64,000 bases of DNA, from contig CABRFZ010000006.1 of NCBI GenBank assembly GCA_902470365.1, forward strand, positions 1 to 64,000, in the 5' to 3' direction. The position numbers and the translations under genes were made by a program. The notes below the pieces were generated by a model. That model saw nothing but the letters and a program-made list of their open reading frames with translations, had not been told where the DNA came from and ran no database searches. The stretch's first letter is position 1. Each line of letters begins with the position of its first letter. Of this stretch, positions 39,508 through 49,388 are shown piece after piece. This DNA comes from an uncultured Collinsella sp. GTDB taxonomy: Bacteria; Actinomycetota; Coriobacteriia; Coriobacteriales; Coriobacteriaceae.

Positions 39508-40385
39508 TTTGAAGCCCCTTTCAGCATGAGGCGCAGATAGTCATCAATGGTTGCCCGGTCGCAGGGAATCTCGGGAAAGGCCTCGAGCGTTTCGCGACGG
39601 TTGGGCACGAGCACGTCCACGCTGTAGGCGTGGCGGGTGGCATGGGCACCTTCGACGCAAGTCATAAGCTCGGCAGCCTGTGCTTGGGTACAGTGGGCGA
39701 TGCCGGCGCGGTCGGTAATGTCCTCGCGCGGCAGGTCAAAAATAATCGCGCCATTATCGATGCAGATGACGCGATCAGCGGTGCGATCGAGGTCGGACGT
39801 AATGTGGCTCGAGAGCAGCACGCTGTGCTGGCCGTCGGCGACAAAGGCAAGCAGCTCATCAAGCAGTTCCTCGCGTGCCATGGGATCGAGGCCCGCGGTG
39901 GCTTCGTCCAAAACGAGCAGCTTGGCATTGTGGCTGAGTGCACAGGCAAGCTGCAGTTTCATGCCCATGCCGCGGGAGAGGTCCTTGACCTTTGTCTTGG
40001 GATCGAGGCCAAATCGGTTGATGAATCCGGCGAACGTTTCGCGGTCCCACGTGGGGTACGCCGGGCCTACGAGCGACTCGATCTGGCCCACTTTGAGCGT
40101 GGAGGGGAAGGGGCATGTGTCCAGGACAAGACCGACGCGGGAGCGTAGATGGCGTTGCAACTCATCGGGCGCGTCGGCGCCACAGCGTTGCCCAAACAGG
40201 TTCACTTCGCCGGCATCGAGCTTTATAAGCCCGAGTGCGGCTCGAATCGTCGTGGTTTTGCCGGCACCGTTGGCACCAACAAAGCCGACGATCTGGCCGG
40301 GCTCCACGGCAAGCGTGACGTCGCGCAGCGAAAAGCGGTCGCTTACAGTGCGTGAGATGCCTTTGAGTTCTAGCAAGTTTTGCAT
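39504..40385 (-). CDS. ABC transporter ATP-binding protein
   Basis: The 293-residue protein has Walker A (GFVGANGAGKTTTIRAALGL), the signature LSRGMGMKLQLACALSHN and Walker B (LLVLDEATAGLDPMAREEL), followed by the H-loop (LLSSHITSDLDRTADRV). A C-terminal extension of about 60 residues follows, as in drug-export ATPases of the BcrA type. It is the energy subunit for the permease that overlaps its 3' end, and lies 23 bp after the GntR gene. Confidence 0.93.
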   Translation of the reverse strand: MQNLLELKGISRTVSDRFSLRDVTLAVEPGQIVGFVGANGAGKTTTIRAALGLIKLDAGEVNLFGQRCGADAPDELQRHLRSRVGLVLDTCPFPSTLKVGQIESLVGPAYPTWDRETFAGFINRFGLDPKTKVKDLSRGMGMKLQLACALSHNAKLLVLDEATAGLDPMAREELLDELLAFVADGQHSVLLSSHITSDLDRTADRVICIDNGAIIFDLPREDITDRAGIAHCTQAQAAELMTCVEGAHATRHAYSVDVLVPNRRETLEAFPEIPCDRATIDDYLRLMLKGASK

Positions 40386-40408
40386 GGTATAGCCTTTCTT
40401 GCAGATGG

Positions 40409-40789
40409 CTACTGCATGGTTTCGGGGGCCACCAGGTCGAGCATCTCGTGCAGTTTGTCGCGCGTGACGCCCAGGGTTTCGGCTTGGCTTGCCGCTTTCG
40501 CAAGCAACTCTTCGATATGGCAGAGCTGGTTTTCGCGCAAGAGCTCTTGGTTGCCCTCGGCGACAAAGCAGCCCTTGCCCTGCACGGTGCAGATAAACCC
40601 GAGCTGCTCCAGGTCGGCGTAGGCGCGCTTGGTGGTGATGACGCTCACGCCAAGATCGCTCGCGAGTGCACGGATGCTGGGGAGTTTAGCTCCCGCAGCG
40701 AGCGTGCCCGATAGGATCTGAGCTTTGACCTGCGAGGATATCTGTTCGTAGATGGGCTTATCGCTCGAATTGGATAGGATGATGTCCAC
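40409..40789 (-). CDS. GntR-family (YtrA-type) regulator
   Basis: The 126-residue protein has a winged helix (KPIYEQISSQVKAQILSGTL, GAKLPSIRALASDLGVSVIT) followed by a short helical dimerisation tail of about 50 residues, the YtrA subfamily layout. It is the first gene of an operon with the ATPase and permease. The dyad GTGTATATA-N16-TATATACAC at 40817-40850, 28 bp upstream of the start, is its probable operator. Repression of its own operon is inferred from the family. Confidence 0.9.
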   Translation of the reverse strand: MDIILSNSSDKPIYEQISSQVKAQILSGTLAAGAKLPSIRALASDLGVSVITTKRAYADLEQLGFICTVQGKGCFVAEGNQELLRENQLCHIEELLAKAASQAETLGVTRDKLHEMLDLVAPETMQ

Positions 40790-40816
40790 AGCGGCTCCTT
40801 AGCTGATGGGCTACAC

Positions 40817-40850
40817 GTGTATATAACCGGTAAGTACAGTATATATACAC
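40817..40850 (-). promoter_or_regulatory. YtrA-type operator dyad
   Basis: GTGTATATA (40817-40825) and TATATACAC (40842-40850) are a perfect 9-bp inverted repeat with a 16-bp gap, directly upstream of the GntR gene. Related regulators bind AGTGTA/TACACT-type half sites. The TA-rich arms would also include -10 sequence. Confidence 0.65.
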
Positions 40851-40951
40851 TATGCACAGTTCTGCAAGAGGCAAATGCGGATTGGGCCGGTTACCCAGGC
40901 CACAGCTGATGTATTTGTCCTGATAGGCGCCCTAGAGCGAGATTTCGCGGC

Positions 40952-40957
40952 TACAAT
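40952..40957 (+). promoter_or_regulatory. -10-like TACAAT before prfC
   Basis: The context GGCTACAATAGTGCGG is 47 nt before ATG 41005. Confidence 0.45.
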
Positions 40958-41004
40958 AGTGCGGTTACAACGACGTAATGCACTCAATGCAAGAAAGGAT
41001 CCGC

Positions 41005-42618
<1,614 letters not shown>

Positions 42619-42718
42619 CGCATCGGCGCGGTGGCCCTGCGAGGCTGCCGTGCCGCTTGCTTGCCTGATGCCGTGTGAGCGGCTATCATACCCACCGTCG
42701 TCTCAAGACCGGGGCGTC

Positions 42719-42768
42719 CGAGCAGTTCGGGTCCGATATCCTGCTCGTTAAACCTAAAACCAAAGGAG
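42719..42768 (+). promoter_or_regulatory. Possible preQ1 riboswitch before the queuosine-precursor transporter
   Basis: CGAGCAG (42719-42725) pairs with CTGCTCG (42741-42747) around a 15-nt loop that begins UUC and contains GGGU. An A-rich tail follows, UUAAACCUAAAACC, then the Shine-Dalgarno AAAGGAG. ACC(U) in the tail can pair with (G)GGU in the loop, the H-type pseudoknot of preQ1-I aptamers, in which the tail leads into the ribosome binding site. The loop is longer than the usual 11 nt or so, so this is tentative. Confidence 0.4.
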
Positions 42769-42774
42769 TACATA

Positions 42775-43497
42775 ATGATCAAGAAGGTCATGGAGGACTA
42801 CAAGGTCCTGTTGCGGAGCATTCCCGCGGCAACGGTTTCGCTGTTTTTCGTGAGCGTCATCATGATGAACCTGCTGGCCAACAAAGAACTTATCAGCCTG
42901 CCGTATCTGGCGCTCGACTGTGGCTTTGTGGTGAGCTGGGTTTCGTTTTTGTGCCAGGACATGATCTGCAAGCGCTTTGGCGCCAAGGCATCCATCAAAA
43001 TCTCTATCCTCGCGCTGCTGGTTAACCTGGCCGTGAGCCTGTGCTTTTGGGCATGCTCGCTCACGCCCGGCATGTGGGGTGCTTACTACGACACGGGCAT
43101 GATCGAGGTCAACACTGCCCTTAACGCCACTATCGGCGGCACCTGGTACGTGGTGCTGGGCTCTTCGCTGGCAATGCTCGTTTCTGCCGTGGTTAACTCC
43201 ACGCTCAACCAGTCGCTCGGCCGCATGCTCAAAAAGAATAACTTTGCGAGCTTCGCCTTCCGTTCCTATGTGTCCACGGGCGTTGGCCAGTTTATCGACA
43301 ACCTGGTCTTTGCCATTGTGGTAAGCCACACGTTCTTTGGTTGGACCTGGGTACAGGTCCTTATGTGCTCGCTGACCGGCGCTGTTGCCGAGCTACTGTG
43401 CGAGGTCTTCCTGAGCCCCGTGGGTTACAAGGTCGTGCGCGGCTGGGAGCGCGAGAATGTGGGTTCCGAGTACCTCGAGCGCCACGCAACCGCCTAA
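42775..43497 (+). CDS. Queuosine precursor transporter (YhhQ/VUT family)
   Basis: The 240-residue membrane protein has about six helices (TVSLFFVSVIMMNLLANKEL; YLALDCGFVVSWVSFLCQDM; ISILALLVNLAVSLCFWACS). The family motif region VSFLCQDMICKRFGAKAS and the late FIDNLVFAIVVSHTFFGWTW / VAELLCEVFLSPVGYKVVR agree with the DUF165/YhhQ group. These proteins import preQ0, preQ1 or queuine for tRNA queuosine synthesis. No other queuosine gene is in the window. The leader may be a preQ1 riboswitch. The SDR gene follows after 9 bp. Confidence 0.87.
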   Translation: MIKKVMEDYKVLLRSIPAATVSLFFVSVIMMNLLANKELISLPYLALDCGFVVSWVSFLCQDMICKRFGAKASIKISILALLVNLAVSLCFWACSLTPGMWGAYYDTGMIEVNTALNATIGGTWYVVLGSSLAMLVSAVVNSTLNQSLGRMLKKNNFASFAFRSYVSTGVGQFIDNLVFAIVVSHTFFGWTWVQVLMCSLTGAVAELLCEVFLSPVGYKVVRGWERENVGSEYLERHATA

Positions 43498-43506
43498 GGA
43501 GCAAGT

Positions 43507-44187
43507 ATGCGGGTTTTGATCACGGGCGCTTCGGGTGGTATCGGAGCCGCGTGCGTGCAGCGCTTTTTGGACGAGGGCCACGAGGTCGTGGGCTTTGATC
43601 TGCTGCCGGCGGCGATCGAACACGAGCGCTACTGCCATCTGATCGTTGATGTCCGCGAGCCGGACTCGTTTCCAAGCGACCTTGAACCCCAGGTAATCGT
43701 GAATGTTGCCGGTACGCAGGATTCGGCCGACGACATCGCCGCCAACCTGTGTGGCACCATCAACGTGACCGAGCGCTACGCCTTTGTGGGGGAGGGGCTT
43801 GCCGCCAAGCCGGCGCCGGCTATTAAATCCGTGGTCAATGTGGGGTCGGCGAGCGGGCATACGGGATCGGAGTTTCCCGCCTATGCTGCCAGCAAGGGCG
43901 GCATTATCGCCTACACCAAGAACCTTGCAAACCGGCTGGCACCGCAGGCCATCGCCAACAGTGTGGACCCGGGCGGCGTTATCACGCCGCTCAACCGTTG
44001 CGTGATGGAAGACGAACACCTGTGGAACCAGATTATGGAGCTCACACCGCTTAAGCGCTGGGCCACCGCTCAAGAGATCGCCGAGTGGATCTACTTTGTG
44101 GGCGTGACCAACCGGTTTATGACCGGGCAGAGCCTGCTGATCGATGGCGGCGAGGCCGGCCGCACGCAATTTATTTGGCCCGAGTAG
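43507..44187 (+). CDS. Short-chain dehydrogenase/reductase
   Basis: The 226-residue Rossmann oxidoreductase has the cofactor motif TGASGGIGAACV, NVAGTQDS (NxAG-like), the catalytic Ser in VVNVGSASG, and the YxxxK pair in YAASKGGIIAY. The C-terminal pattern GGVITPLNR...IAEWIYFVGV and GQSLLIDGGEA matches 3-oxoacyl-ACP reductase-like SDRs. The Asp after strand 2 (GFDLLP) suggests NAD(H) preference. The substrate is unknown. It is probably co-transcribed with the transporter upstream and ends at a terminator. Confidence 0.9.
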   Translation: MRVLITGASGGIGAACVQRFLDEGHEVVGFDLLPAAIEHERYCHLIVDVREPDSFPSDLEPQVIVNVAGTQDSADDIAANLCGTINVTERYAFVGEGLAAKPAPAIKSVVNVGSASGHTGSEFPAYAASKGGIIAYTKNLANRLAPQAIANSVDPGGVITPLNRCVMEDEHLWNQIMELTPLKRWATAQEIAEWIYFVGVTNRFMTGQSLLIDGGEAGRTQFIWPE

Positions 44188-44189
44188 GA

Positions 44190-44224
44190 AACGCGCCCGA
44201 TGGAAAGCCGTCGGGCGCGTTTTT
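44190..44224 (+). terminator. Terminator after the SDR gene
   Basis: AACGCGCCCGA pairs with TCGGGCGCGTT and continues into TTTT. It lies between convergent genes. Confidence 0.85.
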
Positions 44225-44237
44225 GATGTATCGATTT

Positions 44238-44963
44238 TTAGCCGAGGCAAGTCCAGTTGACGGGGGTCGAGCCGTGCTGTTCGAGTAGCCGATTGGCTGC
44301 CGAGAAGGGGCGCGACCCCATAAAGGCGGGGAGTTCTGCCGTGGCACGGTTGGCCGAAAGCGGCGAGGGATGCGTAGAGGCTAGGCAGAACTTGTCGGTT
44401 GCCTTGCCCGCGCCGGTCGTGGCGAGCTTGCCTTCGACCATCTGTTGGGCAAAGCGGCCCCATGCCAAAAAGACTACCGGTTGGGGCAGCTGACAGCAGC
44501 GTTCGATAACGTAGTCGGTGAGCGTACTCCAGCCCAGTTTGGCGTGCGAGTTCGCGGCATGCTCGCGCACGGTGAGCGTGGTGTTGAGGAGCAGGACGCC
44601 CTGCTGTGCCCATGGGGTTAGGTCTCCCGTGGCGGGAATAGGGCAATCCAGATCGGCTTTGAGTTCCTTATAGATGTTGCGCAGGCTCGGCGGCAACTTG
44701 GTTTGCGTCGCGGGGACCGAGAACGACAGTCCCATTGCCTGGTTGGGTCCGTGATAGGGGTCCTGACCCAAAATGACAACCTTGACCTGGTCGGCCGGCG
44801 TATAGACGAGGGCATTGAGGATGTCGTCTTGTGCCGGGTAGATAGTCTGCTCGGCACGCAAAAGGGCGATGCGCTCGAGCAGCTGGTTCGTAGTGTCACG
44901 TACCGGCTGCGGCGCATCGCCCAACCAAGTTGCTATGTTGCGATCGCGAGTTGCGGTGTCCAT
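44238..44963 (-). CDS. ung: Uracil-DNA glycosylase, family 1
   Basis: The 241-residue enzyme has the water-activating loop VVILGQDPYHGPNQAMGLSF with catalytic Asp, the Ser/Pro loop (PPSLRNIYKEL), LLLNTTLTVREH, VFLAWGRFAQ and the DNA-intercalation motif HPSPLSANR. It removes uracil from DNA after cytosine deamination or misincorporation. AAAGGAG precedes the ATG. It is a single gene. Confidence 0.96.
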   Translation of the reverse strand: MDTATRDRNIATWLGDAPQPVRDTTNQLLERIALLRAEQTIYPAQDDILNALVYTPADQVKVVILGQDPYHGPNQAMGLSFSVPATQTKLPPSLRNIYKELKADLDCPIPATGDLTPWAQQGVLLLNTTLTVREHAANSHAKLGWSTLTDYVIERCCQLPQPVVFLAWGRFAQQMVEGKLATTGAGKATDKFCLASTHPSPLSANRATAELPAFMGSRPFSAANRLLEQHGSTPVNWTCLG

Positions 44964-45051
44964 GGGGCTCCTTTATGGCAGATGCTCTGTTGGCATCTAT
45001 TGTAAAGGCGCACCGGTTGCCTTTATGCCGCGGCTGTATGAAGAGTGGGGT

Positions 45052-45954
45052 CTACGAGACGTGCTCGGGCGCTCCTGCCATGCGAGCCTGTCCATGTGCG
45101 CGGAGGCGCGGAAGCTCGACGGTTGCCACCATGACGCCGGTGAGGATAAGGGCGGCGCCAAAGAAGGCGATGGGGCTCAGGACCTCGCCAACCAGGAAGA
45201 ACGAGAAGACGGCGGAGCAGACCGGCTCGAGCGAGAAGGCAAAGCCGGTGGTCTCGGCGGGCACGTGAGGCTGCACGAGCGTCTGCGTGATAAAGCCGTA
45301 GGCAGAGCAGATGAGCGCGAGGGCAACAACGACCACGATCTCGCCGGGCGTGCTGGGGAGCGTGAAGCCACCAAAGACAAATGCGGCGATGCCCGAGAAC
45401 AGGCCGCCGAAGCCCAGCTGGCAAACACCCAGGGACAGCGGGTCGACTTCTTCGACAAAACGCTTGGCAACAATGATATGGCCGGCATAGACAAAGGCGG
45501 AGAACAGCATAATGATCGCGCCGGGGTTGAGGCTGGTAAAGTCGGCGCCCGAGAGCAGCAACATGCCGCAGGTGACGATGGCGGTGCCGACGAGTACCTT
45601 GCGCTCCGGGGCACGACGCAGCAGGGCGGCATTGGCAAACGGCACGATCACGACCGTCAGGCTCTGCAAAAAGCCGGCGGTGGAGGCAGAGGTGAGGCTG
45701 GAGCCCAGGCACATGCAGGTGAGCTCGGTTGCCATGATGGCGCCGATAATGGCGGCGCGGACCATGAGGTCGCGGTTGATGCGGAACGCGTGCTTGTGGA
45801 AGAGCAGCAGACAGGCCGCGAAGGCGATGAGGCAACGCAGCGCGACGATGCTCGTGGCGTTCATGCTGTCCATGCCGATCTTCATGAGGGGGTACGAAAA
45901 GCCCCATGCGACGGGAACGGAAAATGAGAGCGCGATTGCTTTTTTGCGATCCAT
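45052..45954 (-). CDS. EamA/DMT-family permease
   Basis: The 300-residue protein has ten predicted helices in two EamA repeats (FSVPVAWGFSYPLMKIGMDS ... TGFLQSLTVVIVPFANAALL; IIMLFSAFVYAGHIIVAKRF ... FSLEPVCSAVFSFFLVGEVL). The family exports metabolites or drugs; the substrate is not evident. It is divergent from a LysR-type gene 158 bp away, which probably controls it. Confidence 0.9.
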   Translation of the reverse strand: MDRKKAIALSFSVPVAWGFSYPLMKIGMDSMNATSIVALRCLIAFAACLLLFHKHAFRINRDLMVRAAIIGAIMATELTCMCLGSSLTSASTAGFLQSLTVVIVPFANAALLRRAPERKVLVGTAIVTCGMLLLSGADFTSLNPGAIIMLFSAFVYAGHIIVAKRFVEEVDPLSLGVCQLGFGGLFSGIAAFVFGGFTLPSTPGEIVVVVALALICSAYGFITQTLVQPHVPAETTGFAFSLEPVCSAVFSFFLVGEVLSPIAFFGAALILTGVMVATVELPRLRAHGQARMAGAPEHVS

Positions 45955-46112
45955 GGGACTCCTTTTGTTACAGAACGGTTTCGCAAAAAGGATTCTGCTC
46001 CCAGATATGGATGTAGTAAAGCGAATGTATCTTCAGTATGATTAAGTAAAACTAAAGCAGGCGCGAAAAGCGCTGGCAAAACGTTTTACGGCTGCGTCGA
46101 TGTGGAGGCACA

Positions 46113-46979
46113 ATGGCATCGCGGTATCAGATTGTTTGCATGGTGGTCGATCGCGGCAGCCTGAAGGCCGCGGCCGACGAGCTGGGGTATACACAAAGTG
46201 CGGTGAGCCAGGCCGTTAAGGCGCTCGAGCGTGAATTGGGCACCACGCTCATCGAGCGTGGCAAGCAGGGTGTCTCGCTTACGCGCGATGGTAAACAATA
46301 TCTGCCGTATCTGCGCCAAATCGTAACGGCCGAGGCCGAGCTTGAGGGCAAGCGTCAGGAGCTGCTGGGGCTGTCCTCGACTGATATTCGCATTGCGACG
46401 TTTACCAACGTGAGCCGTACCGTGTTGCCGCGCGTAATCCGCGACTTTGGAGCCCTGCACCCGGGCGTGCACTTTACCCTCAAGCAGGGCGATTACACGC
46501 GCAACGCCCAGTGGGTGCACGATGGCGTGGTCGATTTTTGCTTTACGGCACGCGGGTTTACCGCGGGGCTCGAGAAGCGCGTGGTCTATCACGACGAGTT
46601 GGTGGCACTGCTGCCGGCCGCGCATCCGCTGGCGGCAAAGGAGAAGGTGACGCTCGCCGACCTGGCGTCCGAGCCGTTTGTGTTGCTGGATGAGGGCGAA
46701 CAGAGCCTGGTGCTCGATGCATTTGCGGCGCATGGGCTGTCGCCGCACGTGACGAGTGAGGTGACCGACGACTACACAATCATGGCGATGGTCGAGGAGG
46801 GCCTAGGCGTGAGTATGCTTTATCGCCGTACCGTTGAGGGCGTGCAAGCCGATATCCGTGTGCGGCCTATCGTGCATGCCCCCTCGCGCGACGTGGTGGC
46901 CGCCTGGCGCAGCTGGGACACCATGCCCATCGCCACGAGGCGCTTTATCGACTATATGAGCTCGCATATTGTCAATTAA
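46113..46979 (+). CDS. LysR-family transcriptional regulator
   Basis: The 288-residue protein starts MASRYQIVCMVVDRGSLKAA with the LysR winged helix (AADELGYTQSAVSQAVKALE, RELGTTLIERGKQGVSLT). A substrate-binding domain of two lobes follows (IRIATFTNVSRTVLPRVIRD; FTLKQGDYTRNAQWVHDGVV). GGAGG precedes the ATG. It is divergently placed to the DMT permease, and LysR regulators usually activate or repress such a neighbour from the shared intergenic region. Confidence 0.92.
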   Translation: MASRYQIVCMVVDRGSLKAAADELGYTQSAVSQAVKALERELGTTLIERGKQGVSLTRDGKQYLPYLRQIVTAEAELEGKRQELLGLSSTDIRIATFTNVSRTVLPRVIRDFGALHPGVHFTLKQGDYTRNAQWVHDGVVDFCFTARGFTAGLEKRVVYHDELVALLPAAHPLAAKEKVTLADLASEPFVLLDEGEQSLVLDAFAAHGLSPHVTSEVTDDYTIMAMVEEGLGVSMLYRRTVEGVQADIRVRPIVHAPSRDVVAAWRSWDTMPIATRRFIDYMSSHIVN

Positions 46980-47006
46980 TGACTGGCGTGGCGTTGAGTG
47001 CGGTGT

Positions 47007-48389
47007 TTAGCGGGCTGTCGCTTTGGCTTGGGCGGCGCGATAGGTGCGTGCCGGGTGGCAGAGTAATACCGCCACGACCATAAAGAACGCCGTGGTGCCC
47101 AGGCTGATGGGGTAGACCATCATGATGTTCGCAAAGGTGCGGAAGTGCGGGAACACGCAGAACACCCAATAGAAGCGGATGCCGCAGACACAGATCATGG
47201 TGATGAGGGCGGGCATGAGCGAGATACCAAAGCCGCGCAGGTAGCCGGACATGTTTTCGTAGAACATGCTAAAGGCGTACGCCGGGAAAATTGAGCACAC
47301 GCGGATATAGCCGATCGAGACGATGTTGGGATCGCTGTTGAACAGCGATAGGATTTCGCGCCCGAGGCCGACAATAACGATAATCGTGGTGAGGGCAACG
47401 ATACCGCCTTCGACCAGGCAGACCTTGAGCGTCTTGGTGCAGCGGTCGATCTGGCGGGCACCGTGGTTTTGTCCCACAAAGGTGGTGCAGGCCTGGCTAA
47501 AGCTGTTGAGCAGGTTGTAGCACACGTACTCTAGGCTCATGGCGGCGCTCGATGCCGCCATGACCTCTGTGCCCAGGCTGTTGATGGCGGACTGGATGAT
47601 GATGTTGGCTACGGCAAAGACGGCGCTTTGGATGCCGGCGGGCAGGCCGATCTTGACGATGCGCTTGAGGGTGACGGGGTCGATAGCCAGGTCGCGTGGG
47701 GTGACGCGGACGACGGAGTCGGTCTTGAGCAGGCGGATAAAGAGTGTGGCGGCGCTGACGGTGTAGGCGATGGCGGTGGCGATGGCGACGCCCGCGACAC
47801 CCCAGTGGAGTACGGGGACAAAGATGAGGTCCAGGCCAATGTTGAGGACGGTGGACACGGCAAGCGCCTGCAGCGGCATGCGGGTGATGCCGACGGAGCG
47901 GAAGATCGCGGCCTCAAAGTTGTAGAGCAAGATCGAGGGCATGCTGAGCAAAAAGACGCGCAGGTAGAGCGAAGCGAGCGGCATGGTTTCGGCGGGAACG
48001 TTGAGGGCGGCGAGCATGGGCTCGGCAAAGATCTCGCCCAGCGCGATGACGGCAAAGCCCACGAGCGCCATTAAAATCGAGGTATGGACGGCGCGTTTGA
48101 CCATGTTTTGATCGTTGCGGCCGATAGCGTTGGCGATGACCACGTTGGAGCCAAGCGACATGCCAATAAACAGGTTGAGCATAAGGCTGGTAAGCGGAAC
48201 ATTGGAGCCGACCGCCGCCATGGCGAGGGTTCCCTGGTCGCCCGAGAAGTTGCCGATGATGACCGTGGCGATGAGGTTCGACAACTGCTCCAAGATGCTC
48301 GTGGCGGCCACGGGGAAGGCGAACAGGGGAATATTTCGCCACAGCGAGCCGGTGGTCATGTCAATGTGCTTAGATACGGTATCAGCCAT
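47007..48389 (-). CDS. MATE-family multidrug efflux protein
   Basis: The 460-residue protein has twelve membrane helices in two MatE halves (PVAATSILEQLSNLIATVII ... GMSLGSNVVIANAIGRND; KIGLPAGIQSAVFAVANIII ... CTTFVGQNHGARQIDRCTKT). The pattern NLIATVIIGNFSGDQGTLAM is typical of DinF/NorM-like transporters that exchange Na+ or H+ for drugs. It is a single gene, followed by a small gap before the LysR gene on the opposite strand. Confidence 0.92.
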   Translation of the reverse strand: MADTVSKHIDMTTGSLWRNIPLFAFPVAATSILEQLSNLIATVIIGNFSGDQGTLAMAAVGSNVPLTSLMLNLFIGMSLGSNVVIANAIGRNDQNMVKRAVHTSILMALVGFAVIALGEIFAEPMLAALNVPAETMPLASLYLRVFLLSMPSILLYNFEAAIFRSVGITRMPLQALAVSTVLNIGLDLIFVPVLHWGVAGVAIATAIAYTVSAATLFIRLLKTDSVVRVTPRDLAIDPVTLKRIVKIGLPAGIQSAVFAVANIIIQSAINSLGTEVMAASSAAMSLEYVCYNLLNSFSQACTTFVGQNHGARQIDRCTKTLKVCLVEGGIVALTTIIVIVGLGREILSLFNSDPNIVSIGYIRVCSIFPAYAFSMFYENMSGYLRGFGISLMPALITMICVCGIRFYWVFCVFPHFRTFANIMMVYPISLGTTAFFMVVAVLLCHPARTYRAAQAKATAR

Positions 48390-48511
48390 ACGCTCTCAAT
48401 CTCTAATATGCTCCTTCGTGCTTATTTGCGCAGATGATGATACTCCTAATGCAACCAGTCGGCACTTAGGGACGTTCCTTTTCTGTCGGCAGCTGGGGAC
48501 ACTCCTTATCT

Positions 48512-48539
48512 CTTCTAACTAGTCATTCAAGAACGTCCA
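48512..48539. repeat. Left half of a dispersed palindrome split by the IS110 element
   Basis: ACTAGTCATTCAAGAACGTC plus CA is one broken arm. The other part, CACCCAATGACTAGG, is at 52210-52224. Related GGGACGTTCC segments lie at 48471-48480, and a more diverged GGGGACACTCC at 48495-48505. Confidence 0.7.
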
Positions 48540-48555
48540 TTACAGTCGAAATTGT

Positions 48556-48750
48556 CAGCCCGGGACCGTCTCGGGCTACGATTGAGGCGCGCCCAGAACG
48601 GGCCGCCGACCGGGCGCCCGCGCACGGCCGAACGTCCCTGCCCCCGAGAGGGCCCGTTGGGTGCTGCCGGCGCGGGGCGCGCCGCCCCCGACGGCTGATA
48701 GGAAAGTGCCGGGCAGGCGCCGCGGCTGGTAATGTGAGTGCCGAGGGGGA
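48556..48750 (+). ncRNA. Predicted IS110 bridge RNA
   Basis: A 5' hairpin (AGCCCG 48557-48562 with CGGGCT 48572-48577) is followed by two stem-internal-loop domains. In the target domain an outer stem (48617-48628 with 48666-48676) encloses GAACGTCC (48630-48637), equal to the left flank 48531-48538. It also encloses TTGGGTG (48657-48663), complementary to the right flank 52210-52216. In the donor domain an outer stem (CCCCC 48685-48689 and CGGC 48692-48695 with GCCG 48740-48743 and GGGGG 48745-48749) encloses ATAGGAA (48698-48704), equal to the right end 52203-52209. It also encloses GTAATG (48729-48734), complementary to the left end 48538-48543. Order and layout are those known for IS110 bridge RNAs. 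Confidence 0.8.
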
Positions 48751-48787
48751 GGCCATCCGGTCGAACGACTACCGGAAGGATACCACC

Positions 48788-49287
48788 GTGAAAGCGCCAT
48801 CCACCAGACCCGCGGCCGTGCTCGGCCTGGACGTCGGCAAGTCGTCGCACTGGGCCTGCCTGATCGACCGCGACGGGGAGGTGCTGGCCAGCGCCCCCGT
48901 CCGCAACAGGGAGGCCGAGCTCGACGCGCTGTTCGCCTCCGCGCCCGCCGGCACGCTCGTCGTCGTCGACCAGTTCCGCAACATAGGGTCCCTCGCCGTG
49001 AGGCGGGCCCGCGCCGCGGGGCTCGGGGTCGCCTACCTGCCCTGGCTCGCCGCCAGCCGCGCCGCGGGCCTGTTCGCCGGCGAGGCCAAGACCGACGAGC
49101 GCGACGCCGCGGTGATCGCGCGGACCGCCCTGGGCGTGCCGGACTCCCTGTCGGGGGTCCCGGGCCGCGGCGAGGCCCTCGAGGCCGCCCGCGCCCTCTC
49201 GTCGCAGCGCGACCACGTCGTCGCCTGCGCGACCAGGGACAAGAACCGCCTGCGCGCGGTGCTGCTCGAGTCCTGCCCGGCCCTCGA
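48788..49287 (+). pseudogene. IS110-family transposase, 5' part
   Basis: A GTG at 48788 is the likely start; the frame is open to 48734 but that overlaps the bridge RNA. It codes for the RuvC-like DEDD domain (VLGLDVGKSSHWACLIDRDG; LVVVDQFRNIGSLAV; GEAKTDERDAAVIAR) and the helical linker start. The gene is cut after ...LESCPALD at 49287 by the IS21 element. Removing that element and one CTCGA copy joins it in frame with 51549-52182 to give 377 residues. Confidence 0.9.
49283..49287. repeat. Target-site duplication CTCGA, left copy (right copy 51544-51548)
   Basis: CTCGA directly flanks both ends of the IS21-family element, inside the IS110 transposase gene. A 5-bp duplication is normal for IS21. 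Confidence 0.85.
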
Positions 49288-49388
49288 TGTTAGCGTCAAT
49301 CTATTTTTCACCAGTTTCGCCAAACAGGCGCGCCGTTCGCGCAAAGGCGGTTTCACCGGTTGCGCTAACGTATTTTCACCGATTCCGG

